Source: Timema cristinae
Taxonomy: Eukaryota; Arthropoda; Insecta; Phasmatodea; Timematidae
Direction of reading: 5' to 3'
Assembly (NCBI GenBank): GCA_039000515.1
Contig: JBCFYV010000012.1
Coordinates: 119,288,556-119,352,555, forward strand
Length of the DNA stretch: 64,000 nt
Notes under the pieces: generated by a model
The model's input: only the letters and a program-made list of their open reading frames with translations
Told to the model about the DNA's origin: nothing
Database searches by the model: none
Program-made: the position numbers and the translations under genes
Shown: piece by piece, positions 43,582 to 56,504 of the stretch
How positions within the stretch are numbered: position 1 is the first letter of the stretch
Layout of the letters: each line of letters opens with the position of its first letter

Positions 43582-46200
43582 GTTAGTGTGCAATTGCTTT
43601 TATAATTTAAGGTTAGTTTTACTCTTAATTATTTCCACATTGGTTGACCAGTGTGTGTAATAAAAAAAACTTCTGCTATAGTTGGCTGTATATTGATTTA
43701 TACCATTGCTTTTTCTAATGCCTTAACTTTAGACATTATTTATATACCAAAAATGAGAAAGTATATTTTTTAATTGGGAATGTTGCTCTAGAATCGATAC
43801 AACACACTATTTCCTCAAAACATCAAATCATAAATACATTTTTATTAGGCCCTTACAATTTATGCTTGCAAGGAAACAGCAAATCAAACGATAACTTAAT
43901 ATAATCATATTTAAGTATATTTAATATAATTTTATTTTTTATCACTCAAACATCTCACTAAAATTAAAATCCAAACACAGGGCCTTAAATGACAAGTTGT
44001 TTATATGACCACTATTGTTAGAAATTTTAATTTATTTGTGCATTAAAGTTTTGAAAGCTTAAGTAAGATGGGGACGATACTCAAAAATAATACTCATACA
44101 TATGATACTTATTTTTGTTAAATATTTAAACATTCATAATTTATTATATCAATGCGCTCATAAAGATATGGATAATCAATAGAAACTAAAATTATAAATA
44201 TTGACTTTTTTTTATTTAATAAATAGTTGAAAACCAAACTCACAAAATTTAAGGTCGCTTGGCCATATCAATATATTATAAAGGATAGATCACTTAACAA
44301 AAGCATTCAAACTTTGATTCTGCTTCAAGGTGGACTTGGCACACCCCTGTTAACTTAAGAAACAATGGTGATTAGAAAAGATGACATATCTTATAAAGGA
44401 TCCGGTGTCAAATCAAGCGTCCCATCTTTTTACTTATTCGGGCTTATTTTTGACATGTGGTCTAAATAGTATAAAAATAATTATTATTTAAAGGCTAAAA
44501 AAAATCTATTAGGCCTAATAGGTTTATAACCAGGTCTAGTGCACTTAAACAAGTACTTTTCTTAAATACTTAGGCCCTATCTTTTTTTTAACTACACCAA
44601 CTACACCATTTTGAAATTGAAACAGAAACATACCATTCAAAGAATATGGTTGGAAACTATTAGAAGATGGCTCATAATATAAATATGAAAAGTTTTAAAC
44701 AATCAAAAGCTTATTGTTAATTTAGTTACTATAAACAAATATAACTTATATCAATAAATCAATGCTTGTTATATGTACAGCAAATCAAAATAGCATTATT
44801 ATTAAAATGTGTCAAGTATTCTTCTTATGGTCAAAATTTATATGATTATGTAAGATATTATGATATTGCATTGAAACTTCTTGCTCAGCAAGTGCAAATA
44901 ATAGAATATACTTTATATTGTAATGTGTTATTTAAATATGTATATAATTTGAAACATTTTACAGCTTATTATTAATAGGTATTAATGATGTACAAAGGCT
45001 AAGTAATTATTATGTGAGAATAGTGACTGGGATATTGATAGCAATTAACACTTAGAGTATAGAGCGTCATGCTCACAAGTAGTATTAACAATTTAAATAA
45101 TTTGATACAGTCTTAATCAAAAGGACGTGACAATATGTAGGTCATAGTATGTGTCAAGATAAATATTTCAGGATTCTTATAAGGTTCCTCACTTTTAATA
45201 ACCATCTTTTAGTAAATTTTATTAATATATATTTGTACACTATTGGGTTCAGGGATGTCCTCATACATATGTTTTTATGTATGGAGATATTTAATATGGA
45301 GTAATGCATATATTAATAATATATAAAAAAATTACACTCTCTTGTAAAGTAAATAATCAAAATATTGTGTGTTTTATATATATGAACCTGAATCAATAAC
45401 ATAAATAAGAAAATAATTTATAATTGTTAAATACATTAACATTCAATAAAGTAAATGGTTACTCTTTGCTTTAAAATTGATCTAACAATTTTCTAACCCT
45501 TATCCTGTTCCTATTATTGATGGTTTTGCTAACGGTATTGAAATTTAAAAAATATTTAATCCAGATGTAAAACTCAGATACGTCGCCAGGCTAGGAATAT
45601 TCTTTAATTTGAAAGATTTATTTTAATAATAATAATTCAAACCCCGACCTTAAAACTCATCTCATTACTATCTTTACTAACCAAACTACTGGAGACCGTG
45701 TCCAAGTCTGAAACATCTTTTTATCCCAAATAAATGTAAACACGAATCTTCTGAGCTAAAGCTTCAGGGGGTTAATTATTCCTATTTAATCAAACTTTAC
45801 AAATATGTAAAATCAGCTTTTCAGAAGTTTCTGGAATAATGTCCTTGAGTATTTTACAAATAAATCAAATATTGAGTCAAGTGTTTCAAAAGTATAAATC
45901 TATTCACTTTGTGCTACCTAAATAAAATAATTTTCAAGTTTTGATTAGTATAGTTAGAAAAAAATGCACATTCTAAGGAATTAATTATTAATTCTTAAAA
46001 ATGCACCAATTTAAAATATATGTATTGATTGGCCTGGAGCCTGTCTTGCTGATGCTTCAGTTTGTATCAAAACCAATTTCAATCAAATTTAATCACATAT
46101 GTTAGGGATCCTACTGTATACAATATACTCACATTTATAAAGCGGATGAAACAAGTGTATTTTAGTCCTATCTCTGATCCCCAAACTCTCACAAAAATGG
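43582..46200. other. AT-rich DNA after the THAP exon
   Basis: Apart from the doubtful exon at 44781, no coding segment or known repeat was seen. Confidence 0.45.
44781..44974 (+). CDS. Possible second exon of the THAP gene (P-element-like)
   Basis: Open frame after a candidate acceptor TATGTACAG at 44772-44780, phase 0, matching the THAP exon donor. It begins QIKIALLLKCVKYSSYGQNL and continues YDYVR. This resembles the short block (I-x-LLL-x-x-x-S-x-x-x-Y-x-Y-x-R) that follows the THAP domain in P-element/THAP9-like transposases. After about 40 residues it becomes AT-driven low-complexity sequence and then stops. It may be a real exon with an unseen donor, a decayed relic or chance. Confidence 0.3.
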
Positions 46201-46204
46201 TGAC

Positions 46205-46462
46205 TTTCCTATTATTATTTAGCACCGCGTTTTACTACCCTTTCGGGTTATACACTTATTTACTAATTATGCTAATTGATTAGGAATTGGGAAAGTTGAG
46301 TTAGAGGAAGTGAACCCGCATTTGCGTGGAGGGAGAGTGGAAAACCAATTGGGAAAAACCACGCCAGTTCACCTGACAGATTCGAACCTCGATCTCCCCG
46401 TCCTCAGAAGTCGGGCTCAACATGGCTAGCGCGCTAGCCAACTACGCCACCGAGGCGGGTCA
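46205..46462 (-). mobile_element. SINE, family B, well preserved, minus strand
   Basis: Plus-strand order: TACTACCCTTTCGGGTTATA (tail), CCGCATTTGCGTGGAGGGAG, ATTCGAACCTCGATCTCC (B-box complement), GCTAGCCAACTACGCCACCG (A-box complement), GAGGCGGGT. It matches the head at 63893-64000. Confidence 0.85.
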
Positions 46463-47607
46463 ACTTTCCTATTTCCTCGAAATAGGCTCTAGCATTATCA
46501 ACAATTAGTCTAAAGCCACCAGGTCATTCAAAGCATGTTCAACTCATTTGCTTGACTCTGAATTTTGTTTTCTGGATTCATGTCCAAATCTCAGGCAGGT
46601 GATGTTCCAGTGGATTTTGAGAGTATTCTTTACATTCGAAAGTATTTGACAATACCATTAAAAAGTAACTTTTTTTAAAAGTTGCTTTCCACTAAAGTAA
46701 TAAGTTATTCATCGAGGACAAACTGTTCACATACTGAAGTGTTGACTGTACTACTGCTTGGTAGTAATAATCAAATTACTTTGGATTTGTTGCTGCAAGT
46801 AATATTATTACAGTCGTTTAGTTAAATAATATTAAGGGACAGTACTATCCATAACTATCTTGACGTATAAGCCAATGATATTATTTGAAAAATGTCTACT
46901 TGAAGGCGGGAAACAAACTTGGGACCGTTGTGATTTGAAACTTTATAGACTGTATGCAAGACGAAATAATTAAAAATGAAGGGTGAGTTGCATTAATTTG
47001 CCTTAGTATTGAGCTGTCTGCAAGAGCGTACCTTCTAAGTTTCCTTATTAACCTCTCACATTTTCAACTATAAATAATACTCAAAAATCCCACTTCTCAT
47101 TCACTCTTCACGTTTGCTTATTTCAGTATTGCATTCTGCCTTATGCATTTATTGAAGGAAATACTCTTAGGCCTCGTAATCAGACATATTGACCTAAATC
47201 ATTATTTTTACCAAACAAATAAGTAGCATGTGATTGATAATACAGTATTACAAATAAATGTAAATTATATTACAGCCATGAGCTAGTGATAAATTGTAAT
47301 TTGTATGTTATCATTTTGGTCTCTACAATATTTAAATAGCGCGCGCGCTGCCCCGCAACGATACTAGCGCCATTTGGCTTCAATGTCTGATCACTGCAAC
47401 TAAAGAGTAGCCAGACGCGTATATCTTTGACTCTGACCGTAGTATAGCAGTGAAGGAAATGGTTCCACCGTGGTCGGTCTTAATCATTATTTAACGTTTC
47501 AGTGGAGGGGTGTGTGCCGCGTGTCGCTCACGCGCAGTCCAAGAGTTTCTCAAAAGGTTTAATTTCCAATCTCGTTCGTTGAAACGCTTTCTATCTATGT
47601 TTCACTT
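46463..47607. other. AT-rich DNA with a CpG-rich patch next to the 36-bp array
   Basis: Mostly featureless. 47338-47560 is GC/CpG-rich (GCGCGCGCGCTGCCCCGC, GTGCCGCGTGTCGCTCACGC) and might be a promoter or transposon end, but no coding sequence follows. Confidence 0.4.
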
Positions 47608-50600
47608 AAGAGCTAGACGTGAGTTAATACAGTATAGTTAACTTAGAGCTAGACGTGAGTTAATACAGTATAGTTCGCTTAGAGCTAGACGTGAGTTAAT
47701 ACAGTATAGTTCGCTTAGAGCTAGACGTGAGTTAATACAGTATAGTTAACTTAGAGCTAGACGTGAGTTAATACAGTATAGTTCGCTTAGAGCTAGACGT
47801 GAGTTAATACAGTATAGTTCACTTAGAGCTAGACGTTAGTTAATACAGTATAGTTAACTTAGAGCTAGACGTTAGTTAATACAGTATAGTTCGCTTAGAG
47901 CTAGACGTGAGTTAATACAGTATAGTTCGCTTAGAGCTAGACGTGAGTTAATACAGTATAGTTCGCTTAGAGCTAGACGTGAGTTATTACAGTATAGTTC
48001 ACTTAGAGCTAGACGTTAGTTAATACAGTATAGTTAACTTAGAGCTAGACGTGAGTTAATACAGTATAGTTCGCTTAGAGCTAGACGTGAGTTAATACAG
48101 TATAGTTCGCTTAGAGCTAGACGTGAGTTAATACAGTATAGTTAACTTAGAGCTAGACGTGAGTTAATACAGTATAGTTCACTTAGAGCTAGACGTGAGT
48201 TAATACAGTATAGTTAACTTAGAGCTAGACGTGAGTTAATACAGTATAGTTCGCTTAGAGCTAGACGTGAGTTAATACAGTATAGTTCACTTAGAGCTAG
48301 ACGTTAGTTAATACAGTATAGTTAACTTAGAGCTAGACGTGAGTTAATACAGTATAGTTCGCTTAGAGCTAGACGTGAGTTAATACAGTATAGTTCGCTT
48401 AGAGCTAGACGTGAGTTAATACAGTATAGTTAACTTAGAGCTAGACGTGAGTTAATACAGTATAGTTCGCTTAGAGCTAGACGTGAGTTAATACAGTATA
48501 GTTCGCTTAGAGCTAGACGTGAGTTAATACAGTATAGTTCGCTTAGAGCTAGACGTGAGTTAATACAGTATAGTTAACTTAGAGCTAGACGTGAGTTAAT
48601 ACAGTATAGTTCGCTTAGAGCTAGACGTGAGTTAATACAGTATAGTTCACTTAGAGCTAGACGTGAGTTAATACAGTATAGTTAACTTAGAGCTAGACGT
48701 GAGTTAATACAGTATAGTTAACTTAGAGCTAGACGTGAGTTAATACAGTATAGTTCGCTTAGAGCTAGACGTGAGTTAATACAGTATAGTTCACTTAGAG
48801 CTAGACGTGAGTTAATACAGTATAGTTCGCTTAGAGCTAGACGTGAGTTAATACAGTATAGTTAACTTAGAGCTAGACGTGAGTTAATACAGTATAGTTA
48901 ACTTAGAGCTAGACGTGAGTTAATACAGTATAGTTAACTTAGAGCTAGACGTGAGTTAATACAGTATAGTTAACTTAGAGCTAGACGTGAGTTAATACAG
49001 TATAGTTAACTTAGAGCTAGACGTGAGTTAATACAGTATAGTTCGCTTAGAGCTAGACGTGAGTTAATACAGTATAGTTCACTTAGAGCTAGACGTGAGT
49101 TAATACAGTATAGTTCACTTAGAGCTAGACGTGAGTTAATACAGTATAGTTAACTTAGAGCTAGACGTGAGTTAATACAGTATAGTTAACTTAGAGCTAG
49201 ACGTGAGTTAATACAGTATAGTTCGCTTAGAGCTAGACGTGAGTTAATACAGTATAGTTAACTTAGAGCTAGACGTGAGTTAATACAGTATAGTTCGCTT
49301 AGAGCTAGACGTGAGTTAATACAGTATAGTTCGCTTAGAGCTAGACGTGAGTTAATACAGTATAGTTAACTTAGAGCTAGACGTGAGTTAATACAGTATA
49401 GTTCGCTTAGAGCTAGACGTGAGTTAATACAGTATAGTTCGCTTAGAGCTAGACGTGAGTTAATACAGTATAGTTCACTTAGAGCTAGACGTGAGTTAAT
49501 ACAGTATAGTTCGCTTAGAGCTAGACGTGAGTTAATACAGTATAGTTAACTTAGAGCTAGACGTGAGTTAATACAGTATAGTTCGCTTAGAGCTAGACGT
49601 GAGTTAATACAGTATAGTTAACTTAGAGCTAGACGTGAGTTAATACAGTATAGTTAACTTAGAGCTAGACGTGAGTTAATACAGTATAGTTAACTTAGAG
49701 CTAGACGTGAGTTAATACAGTATAGTTAACTTAGAGCTAGACGTGAGTTAATACAGTATAGTTCGCTTAGAGCTAGACGTGAGTTAATACAGTATAGTTC
49801 ACTTAGAGCTAGACGTGAGTTAATACAGTATAGTTCACTTAGAGCTAGACGTGAGTTAATACAGTATAGTTAACTTAGAGCTAGACGTGAGTTAATACAG
49901 TATAGTTAACTTAGAGCTAGACGTGAGTTAATACAGTATAGTTCGCTTAGAGCTAGACGTGAGTTAATACAGTATAGTTAACTTAGAGCTAGACGTGAGT
50001 TAATACAGTATAGTTAACTTAGAGCTAGACGTGAGTTAATACAGTATAGTTCGCTTAGAGCTAGACGTGAGTTAATACAGTATAGTTCGCTTAGAGCTAG
50101 ACGTGAGTTAATACAGTATAGTTCGCTTAGAGCTAGACGTGAGTTAATACAGTATAGTTCGCTTAGAGCTAGACGTGAGTTAATACAGTATAGTTAACTT
50201 AGAGCTAGACGTGAGTTAATACAGTATAGTTCGCTTAGAGCTAGACGTGAGTTAATACAGTATAGTTCGCTTAGAGCTAGACGTGAGTTAATACAGTATA
50301 GTTCGCTTAGAGCTAGACGTGAGTTAATACAGTATAGTTCGCTTAGAGCTAGACGTGAGTTAATACAGTATAGTTCGCTTAGAGCTAGACGTGAGTTAAT
50401 ACAGTATAGTTCGCTTAGAGCTAGACGTGAGTTAATACAGTATAGTTCGCTTAGAGCTAGACGTGAGTTAATACAGTATAGTTCGCTTAGAGCTAGACGT
50501 GAGTTAATACAGTATAGTTCGCTTAGAGCTAGACGTGAGTTAATACAGTATAGTTCGCTTAGAGCTAGACGTGAGTTAATACAGTATAGTTCGCTTAGAG

Positions 50601-51211
50601 CTAGACGTGAGTTAATACAGTATATAGGTTGCTATTAACGAAGCTAGACCGTGAGTTAATACAGTATAGTTCGCTTAGAGCTAGACGTGAGTTAATACAG
50701 TATAGTTCGCTTAGAGCTAGACGTAGTTAATACAGTATAGTTCGCTTAGAGCTAGACGTGAGTTAATACAGTATAGTTCGCTTAGAGCTAGACGTGAGTT
50801 AATACAGTATAGTTCGCTTAGAGCTAGACGTGAGTTAATACAGTATAGTTCGCTTAGAGCTAGACGTGAGTTAATACAGTATAGTTCGCTTAGAGCTAGA
50901 CGTGAGTTAATACAGTATAGTTCGCTTAGAGCTAGACGTGAGTTAATACAGTATAGTTCGCTTAGAGCTAGACGTGAGTTAATACAGTATAGTTCGCTTA
51001 GAGCTAGACGTGAGTTAATACAGTATAGTTCGCTTAGAGCTAGACGTGAGTTAATACAGTATAGTTCGCTTAGAGCTAGACGTGAGTTAATACAGTATAG
51101 TTCGCTTAGAGCTAGACGTGAGTTAATACAGTATAGTTCGCTTAGAGCTAGACGTGAGTTAATACAGTATAGTTCGCTTAGAGCTAGACGTGAGTTAATA
51201 CAGTATAGTTT
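47608..51211. repeat. 36-bp minisatellite, about 100 copies
   Basis: Unit AGAGCTAGACGTGAGTTAAT plus ACAGTATAGTTCGCTT. Three main variants differ at one site (TTCGC, TTAAC, TTCAC). The left two thirds mixes variants; the right part (about 50240-51200) is almost only TTCGC. A damaged unit lies at 50620-50660. The frame at 50717-51214 is 12-residue periodic and not a gene. Confidence 0.97.
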
Positions 51212-51229
51212 CAATTATTTTCCCACCCC

Positions 51230-51450
51230 CAACCTATAGATACCAGCCTTCAGCCCGCCAGGGCGCCATTGTATTTCTTTTTGAGTTTTTGTTTTTTACG
51301 TCCTATGTCGTGTCCGTTCTCGAGAGCCCTTCGGGGCTGGTGTTAACTGTCTGTTCTTTATGTTTCACATGTTTTATTAATGTTATAATCTGATATATGA
51401 CTTACAAGAATAAAATAAAACTCTTACAAACAAACAAACAATTTCCATAG
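51230..51450 (+). mobile_element. Possible LINE 3' end
   Basis: GAGAGCCCTTCGGGGCTGGT followed by an AT-rich stretch and an AATAAAATAAAA / CAAACAAACAAA tail, resembling 3' ends of non-LTR retrotransposons. No coding match. Confidence 0.3.
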
Positions 51451-51534
51451 TGAGGGCCTAGAAAAGTTACTGTCTCTAATTTTACGTATTCATACGTCAA
51501 GTCAATGTGAGCTTCGATGAAGTTTGAATTTTAG

Positions 51535-51692
51535 AGTAAGTGTATCCGCATTCACATGGAGAGAGCGTGGAAAAACATTTATAAAAAACCTTCTGTACAC
51601 CCGATCAGGATTCGAACCCCGATTTTCCCATCATCAGCAGGTCGGTCTATTTCAAAAGTGACGAATTAGAGGATTCGACCACCGAGGTGGGT
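51535..51692 (-). mobile_element. SINE, family B, diverged, minus strand
   Basis: CCGCATTCACATGGAGAGAG, ATTCGAACCCCGATTTTCC and GATTCGACCACCGAGGTGGG in the order seen in other reversed copies. Confidence 0.7.
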
Positions 51693-52214
51693 TATTATTT
51701 TATTATGGGTGGGGGTAGTAAGAGGTGTGGGTGACGTCACTAAGTGGTCTTCTCAACAATTCTTAAATATAAGATACAAGCATTGCGTAATTTTACCAGA
51801 ATTTTTTATCTTAATTTAAAACGTTGTTCTTCGATTCCCAGGATGCAACATGACAAATATTCAACAAGTGTTGAGAATACAACTAACCGCATCTACTAAA
51901 TCAATATTTTATTTATTTTTTCGAAAATAAACCCCAAAAATACTGGCTTGAATTAGCTAACTTTCTCATCCATCTCAACTTAATTAGAGAACTGGGTTTG
52001 AATCTAAGATCGGAAGTCCCTTTCAAAATACAACTTTCAGTGAAGTTTTCCACCTTCTCTCTACGTTAATTCGGGTGCATTACTTCTTAATATACCCTCC
52101 TAATCCCCCCCCCACTTAGATTAAGCCAATTACAACTCTTGTATTAAATGTTCTTTTCAAAAACGTTACCAGTTTTAGTAATGTAACACAGTAAGTTATT
52201 ATTATTGGGTGTTC

Positions 52215-52565
52215 TGTCTTTCGATAGGTCCGTCGCCTTGTCCAAACCTAGTATTATTCTGGAACTTGATCTTCTTTGTTTGTTTGAGGTCAACCATCTT
52301 GTTTTTGTTGCCTTCTTGCGCCCTCCTCCCTAAAACCTTGCCTTCTATGACGTCACTAAATAAGACATTTCTTCTCATAATGTAACCCGTCCAGTATTTT
52401 CATTCGTCGTCCTTAGAACTTCTTTATTAGTCACCCGATCTTTCAACTTTATCCTCTCTATTCCACTAACGCACCCCATCTCAGCGCTTTCCAAATGTTA
52501 CTTCATCAATTTCCTCATCTCCGGGGGTCCAGTTTTATAGCCACATCCTATTATTGTTGAACAAG
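52215..52565 (-). mobile_element. LINE reverse-transcriptase C-terminal relic
   Basis: Minus strand, with frame changes: KDRVTNKEVLRTTNENTGR, then WTGYIMRRNVLFSDVIEGKV and LGRRAQEGNKNK. This is the W-x-G-x-I-x-RR-x-x-L-x-x-VIEG pattern of non-LTR reverse-transcriptase tails. Several frameshifts and stops, so dead. Confidence 0.65.
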
Positions 52566-52594
52566 TACAAAGTATAATATATTGTTGTTATTGG

Positions 52595-52864
52595 GTGACC
52601 TGCTGGTCTAGGGGTAAGGTGTCAGACTTCTGTGCTGGGGTCTGGGGTTCAATCCTCGGTCCCGGCACAGATTTATCTGATTACCAAACCCTTTCTTCAC
52701 CTCAGACAAGACGTGTATTAATCACAACTTTGAATTGTGGGAATGCCAAGCCTCCACCGTGGTTCGGATCCCACGTTAAACTGTAGGTCCTCCATTTCAT
52801 CTCACAATCACCCTACCATTACACATTAGTGCGTATAACCCGAACGGGTAGTAAGACGCGGTGC

Positions 52865-52902
<38 letters not shown>

Positions 52903-52903
52903 T
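52595..52903 (+). mobile_element. SINE, family A, complete
   Basis: Head TGACCTGCTGGTCTAGGGGT, B box GGGGTTCAATCCTCGG, body with CAAGACGTGTATTAATCACA, tail CCCGAACGGGTAGTAAGACG, then a TAA repeat. Confidence 0.9.
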
Positions 52904-53535
52904 CACCCAAAGTGATCGAACTAGAGACCTCTAGTGGTTTAGTCTTCCTCTTCCTCCCTGACCAGTAAAAGGGGAAGTTTAATGTCCCAAACTCAAGTCT
53001 GGGTCGAGTTAAAACAAATTATCAAACTAAAATACAATTTCTAGACTCGCGCGTGAGCGAGCATTTGTTACATGGAGCAAATTGAAAGATGACTTCCGCA
53101 GTGTTCTACCCACCCTTTACATGAAATACGAAATCTAGGAAGCAAGAAAAAGAAAGAACACAAAACTTGCAAGAAAATATATGTGTGTTGAGCGGCGCGG
53201 CGAGGTGGGGAAAATCGGAACTACACTTGAGAAGGAAGAGCGGACAAGCAATAGACAAATTGCTTCAGGTCCCCGGAAAAAGCACGGCTTTCTAGACCCG
53301 GCCAAGACTCGCTCGAAGACGATAAATTCTCACCGCCATTTGAATTAAAGAACGCACGTTTTTTTGGTTGTTTTTTTCAACTCAAAGAGGCGGAGAGTAA
53401 TCGGGGAACCCCTGTCTTTTTAATTTATCGCCCTAAGGTTAAAAAAAAAAAAATTGTTGGTTACATTTATAATAAAAGGAAGAAAATAGGTCCTTTCGCA
53501 GTAAATATCATTAAGGAGTTTAACTGTAAAAATTG
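52904..53535. other. Unique DNA, no gene recognised
   Basis: Mixed composition, with a GC-rich part at 53190-53340. No splice-bounded coding segment seen. Confidence 0.4.
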
Positions 53536-53539
53536 CTGA

Positions 53540-55145
53540 GGATACCTGGGGGATTGTGTTGGAATAGGGGCTAAGGACTCACAGGGAAATATGTTGGAAT
53601 AAGGGCCAAGGACTCACAGGGAAATATGTTGGAATAAGGGCCAAGGACTCACAGGGGATTATGTTGGAATAGGGGCTAAGGACTCACAGGGATTATGTTG
53701 GAATAGGGGCCAAAACTTCCAGGGGATTGTGTTGGAATAGGGGCTAAGGACTCACAGGGGATTATGTTGGAATAGGGGCCAAAACTTCCAGGGGATTGTG
53801 TTGGAATAGGGGCTAAGGACTCACAGGGAAATATGTTGGAATAAGGGCCAAGGATTCACAGGGATTATGTTGGAATAAGGGCCAAGGACTCACAGGGGAT
53901 TATGTTGGAATAAGGGCCAAGGACTCACAGGGGATTATGTTGGAATAGGGGCCAAGAACTTCCAGGGGATTATGTTGGAATAAGGGCTAAGGACTCACAG
54001 GGAAATATGTTGGAATAAGGGCTAAGGACTCACAGGGAAATATGTTGGAATAAGGGCCAAGGATTCACAGGGGATTATGTTGGAATAAGGGCCAAGGACT
54101 CACAGGGGATTATGTTGGAATAGGGGCCAAGAACTTCCAGGGGCTTGTGTTGGAATAGGGGCTAAGGACTCACAGGGAAATATGTTGGAATAAGGGCCAA
54201 GGATTCACAGGGGATTATGTTGGAATAAGGGCCAAGGACTCACAGGGGATTATGTTGGAATAGGGCCAAGAACTTCCAGGGGATTATGTTGGAATAAGGG
54301 CCAAGGATTCACAGGGGATTATGTTGGAATAAGGGCTAAGGACTCACAGGAAATATGTTGGAATAAGGGCTAAGGACTCACAGGGAAATATGTTGGAATA
54401 AGGGCCAAGGATTCACAGGGGATTATGTTGGAATAAGGGCCAAGGACTCACAGGGGATTATGTTGGAATAGGGGCTAAGGACTCACAGGGGATTATGTTG
54501 GAATAAGGGCCAAGGACTCACAGGGGATTACGTTGGAATAGGGCCAAGGACTCACAGGGGATTATGTTGGAATAGGGGCCAAGAACTTCCAGGGGCTTGT
54601 GTTGGAATAGGGGCTAAGGACTCACAGGGAAATATGTTGGAATAAGGGCCAAGGATTCACAGGGGATTATGTTGGAATAGGGGCCAAGAACTTCCAGGGG
54701 ATTGTGTTGGAATAGGGGCTAAGGACTCACAGGGAAATATGTTGGAATAAGGGCCAAGGACTCACAGGGATTATGTTGGAATAGGGGCCAAGAACTTCCA
54801 GGGGATTGTGTTGGAATAGGGGCTAAGGACTCACAGGGGATTATGTTGGAATAGCGGCTAAGGAATCACAGGGGATTATGTTGGAATAGGGGCTAAGGAC
54901 TCACAGGGGATTATGTTGGAATAGGGGCTAAGGACTCACAGGGGTTTATGTTGGAATAGGGGCTAAGGACTCACAGGGGATTATGTTGGAATAGGGCTAA
55001 GGACTCACAAGGGATTATGTTGGAATAGGGGCTAAGGACTAACAGGATTATGTTGGAATAAGGCTAAGGACTCACAGGGGATTATGTTGGAATAGGGGCT
55101 AAGAACTTCCAGGGGATTATGTTGGAATAAGGGCTGATGACTTCC
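53540..55145. repeat. 35-bp minisatellite, about 46 copies
   Basis: Unit GGACTCACAGGGGATTATGT plus TGGAATAGGGGCTAA. Variants AACTTCCAGG, GGGAAATATG and AAGGGCC alternate in recurring blocks. Confidence 0.95.
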
Positions 55146-55614
55146 AGTTTTTTTTTTAAATACTATCGTCGGATCTGATGTAGACCAGACATGGTAATAC
55201 TTCAATATTTTAATCAGACCCTTAACGAACACACTCCCTTCCCCTGGGATTCAATCGGATGAATATTCTACCTAAAAATGTTCATCTCTTCCGATATCCC
55301 GATATACACGGCCCGTCTCTCCGCGCGAGAACTCCGACAGTAATTAAAAATAGATCTCTGTATTTATTAGTGTAACGAGAACTGGAGGGAGAAGAGATCT
55401 TACACCCGCAATGAATTATGGGCCATCCTCGGCGCTGTACAACAGGTTTTTAACGCCACACACAAGGGAGTTTTGTTTCCACATGTGATTTATCACACAC
55501 GTTACGCGTGTACAGTCCGGTATAAAAAAAAGCCCAAAGAGAGTCATAGCGTATATTTTCGTTTGGGTATTTGAGTGGGTAGTTTCTAAACACAAGCATA
55601 GCATCATAGCCTGC

Positions 55615-55872
55615 GAACACAGGCGAGCTTTCCCGAACCCAAGCGAGTTCACCAGAACACAGGCGTGCTTTCCCGAACCCAAGTGTGTTCACCCGAACAC
55701 AGGCGTGCTTTCCCGAACCCAAGTGTGTTTACTCAAACACAGGCGAGCTTTCCCGAACACAGGCGAGTTTACCCGAACACAGGCGTGCTTTCCCGAACCC
55801 AAGTGTGTTCACCCGAACACAGGCGAACTTTCCCGAACACAGGCGAGTTTACCCGAACACAAGCGAGTGTAT
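55615..55872. repeat. 20-bp tandem repeat in 40-bp pairs
   Basis: About 13 copies of CCCGAACACAGGCGAGCTTT and variants (CCCAAGTGTGTTCA). Alternating variants give a 40-bp higher-order unit. Confidence 0.9.
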
Positions 55873-56389
55873 ACAACAATGTTTTAACGTTCAGGTTTGG
55901 TCGATCGATACGTTGCGTCTCAATATATTATTAATAGACTATAGCCCGGTTTGTAACCAGGACCCTCACCCTTCCACCCTCTCAAGCCACCTGCGCGCGC
56001 AGACGTCAAGTATTCAGTTATCCCCATTTCGTTCAAACCCGGTGTGTACCTTGTTTTAAGTTAATTATTGGTTCAGATGTGGTCTGTGGCTGTTAATTAC
56101 AACTCATTATCCGTAATCTTTCGTCGTATCTGTATCGATATGTTCTTGTCTGGGGCGAACATTTATATACCTTGATTCTCTTACGAATGGACATATGGAC
56201 CAATTTTTTTTTAAATAAAATACACACTTTTTTTTTGCGGTCCACATTGATAACATTTTACTCTATTAATAGTGCTATTTCATAAATATTGATGATATTT
56301 ATCAAAAGTGACAGCTGCACATCACATGACTTGACGGGTATTGCAGATAGTGAACATATAAAACCTAATTTCATGGTCAAACTGGTGGC

Positions 56390-56500
56390 CATGCGGAGAG
56401 GCGTCAGTCTCGTCTTGTCTGGTTTGACAATGACTTGATGTTCGAAGGTTCGAATCCCGGCCGAGTGGAATAGAGGTTTACCCCCAGTTTTTTTTATCAC
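56390..56500 (+). mobile_element. tRNA-like SINE head
   Basis: GGTGGCCATGCGGAGAGGCG (A-box-like) and GAAGGTTCGAATCCCGGCCG (near-perfect B box), followed by GGTTTACCCCCAG. A tRNA gene is unlikely, as no matching acceptor arm was found. Confidence 0.5.
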
Positions 56501-56504
56501 CACT

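Noticed and set aside
50717..51214. 165-codon frame of a perfect 12-residue repeat
   Set aside because: It arises because the 36-bp unit is a multiple of three without stops. It has no start context, splice sites or coding variation.
47608..55145. CRISPR-like regular arrays
   Set aside because: Units are contiguous tandem repeats with no unique spacers, and the context is a spliced animal genome.
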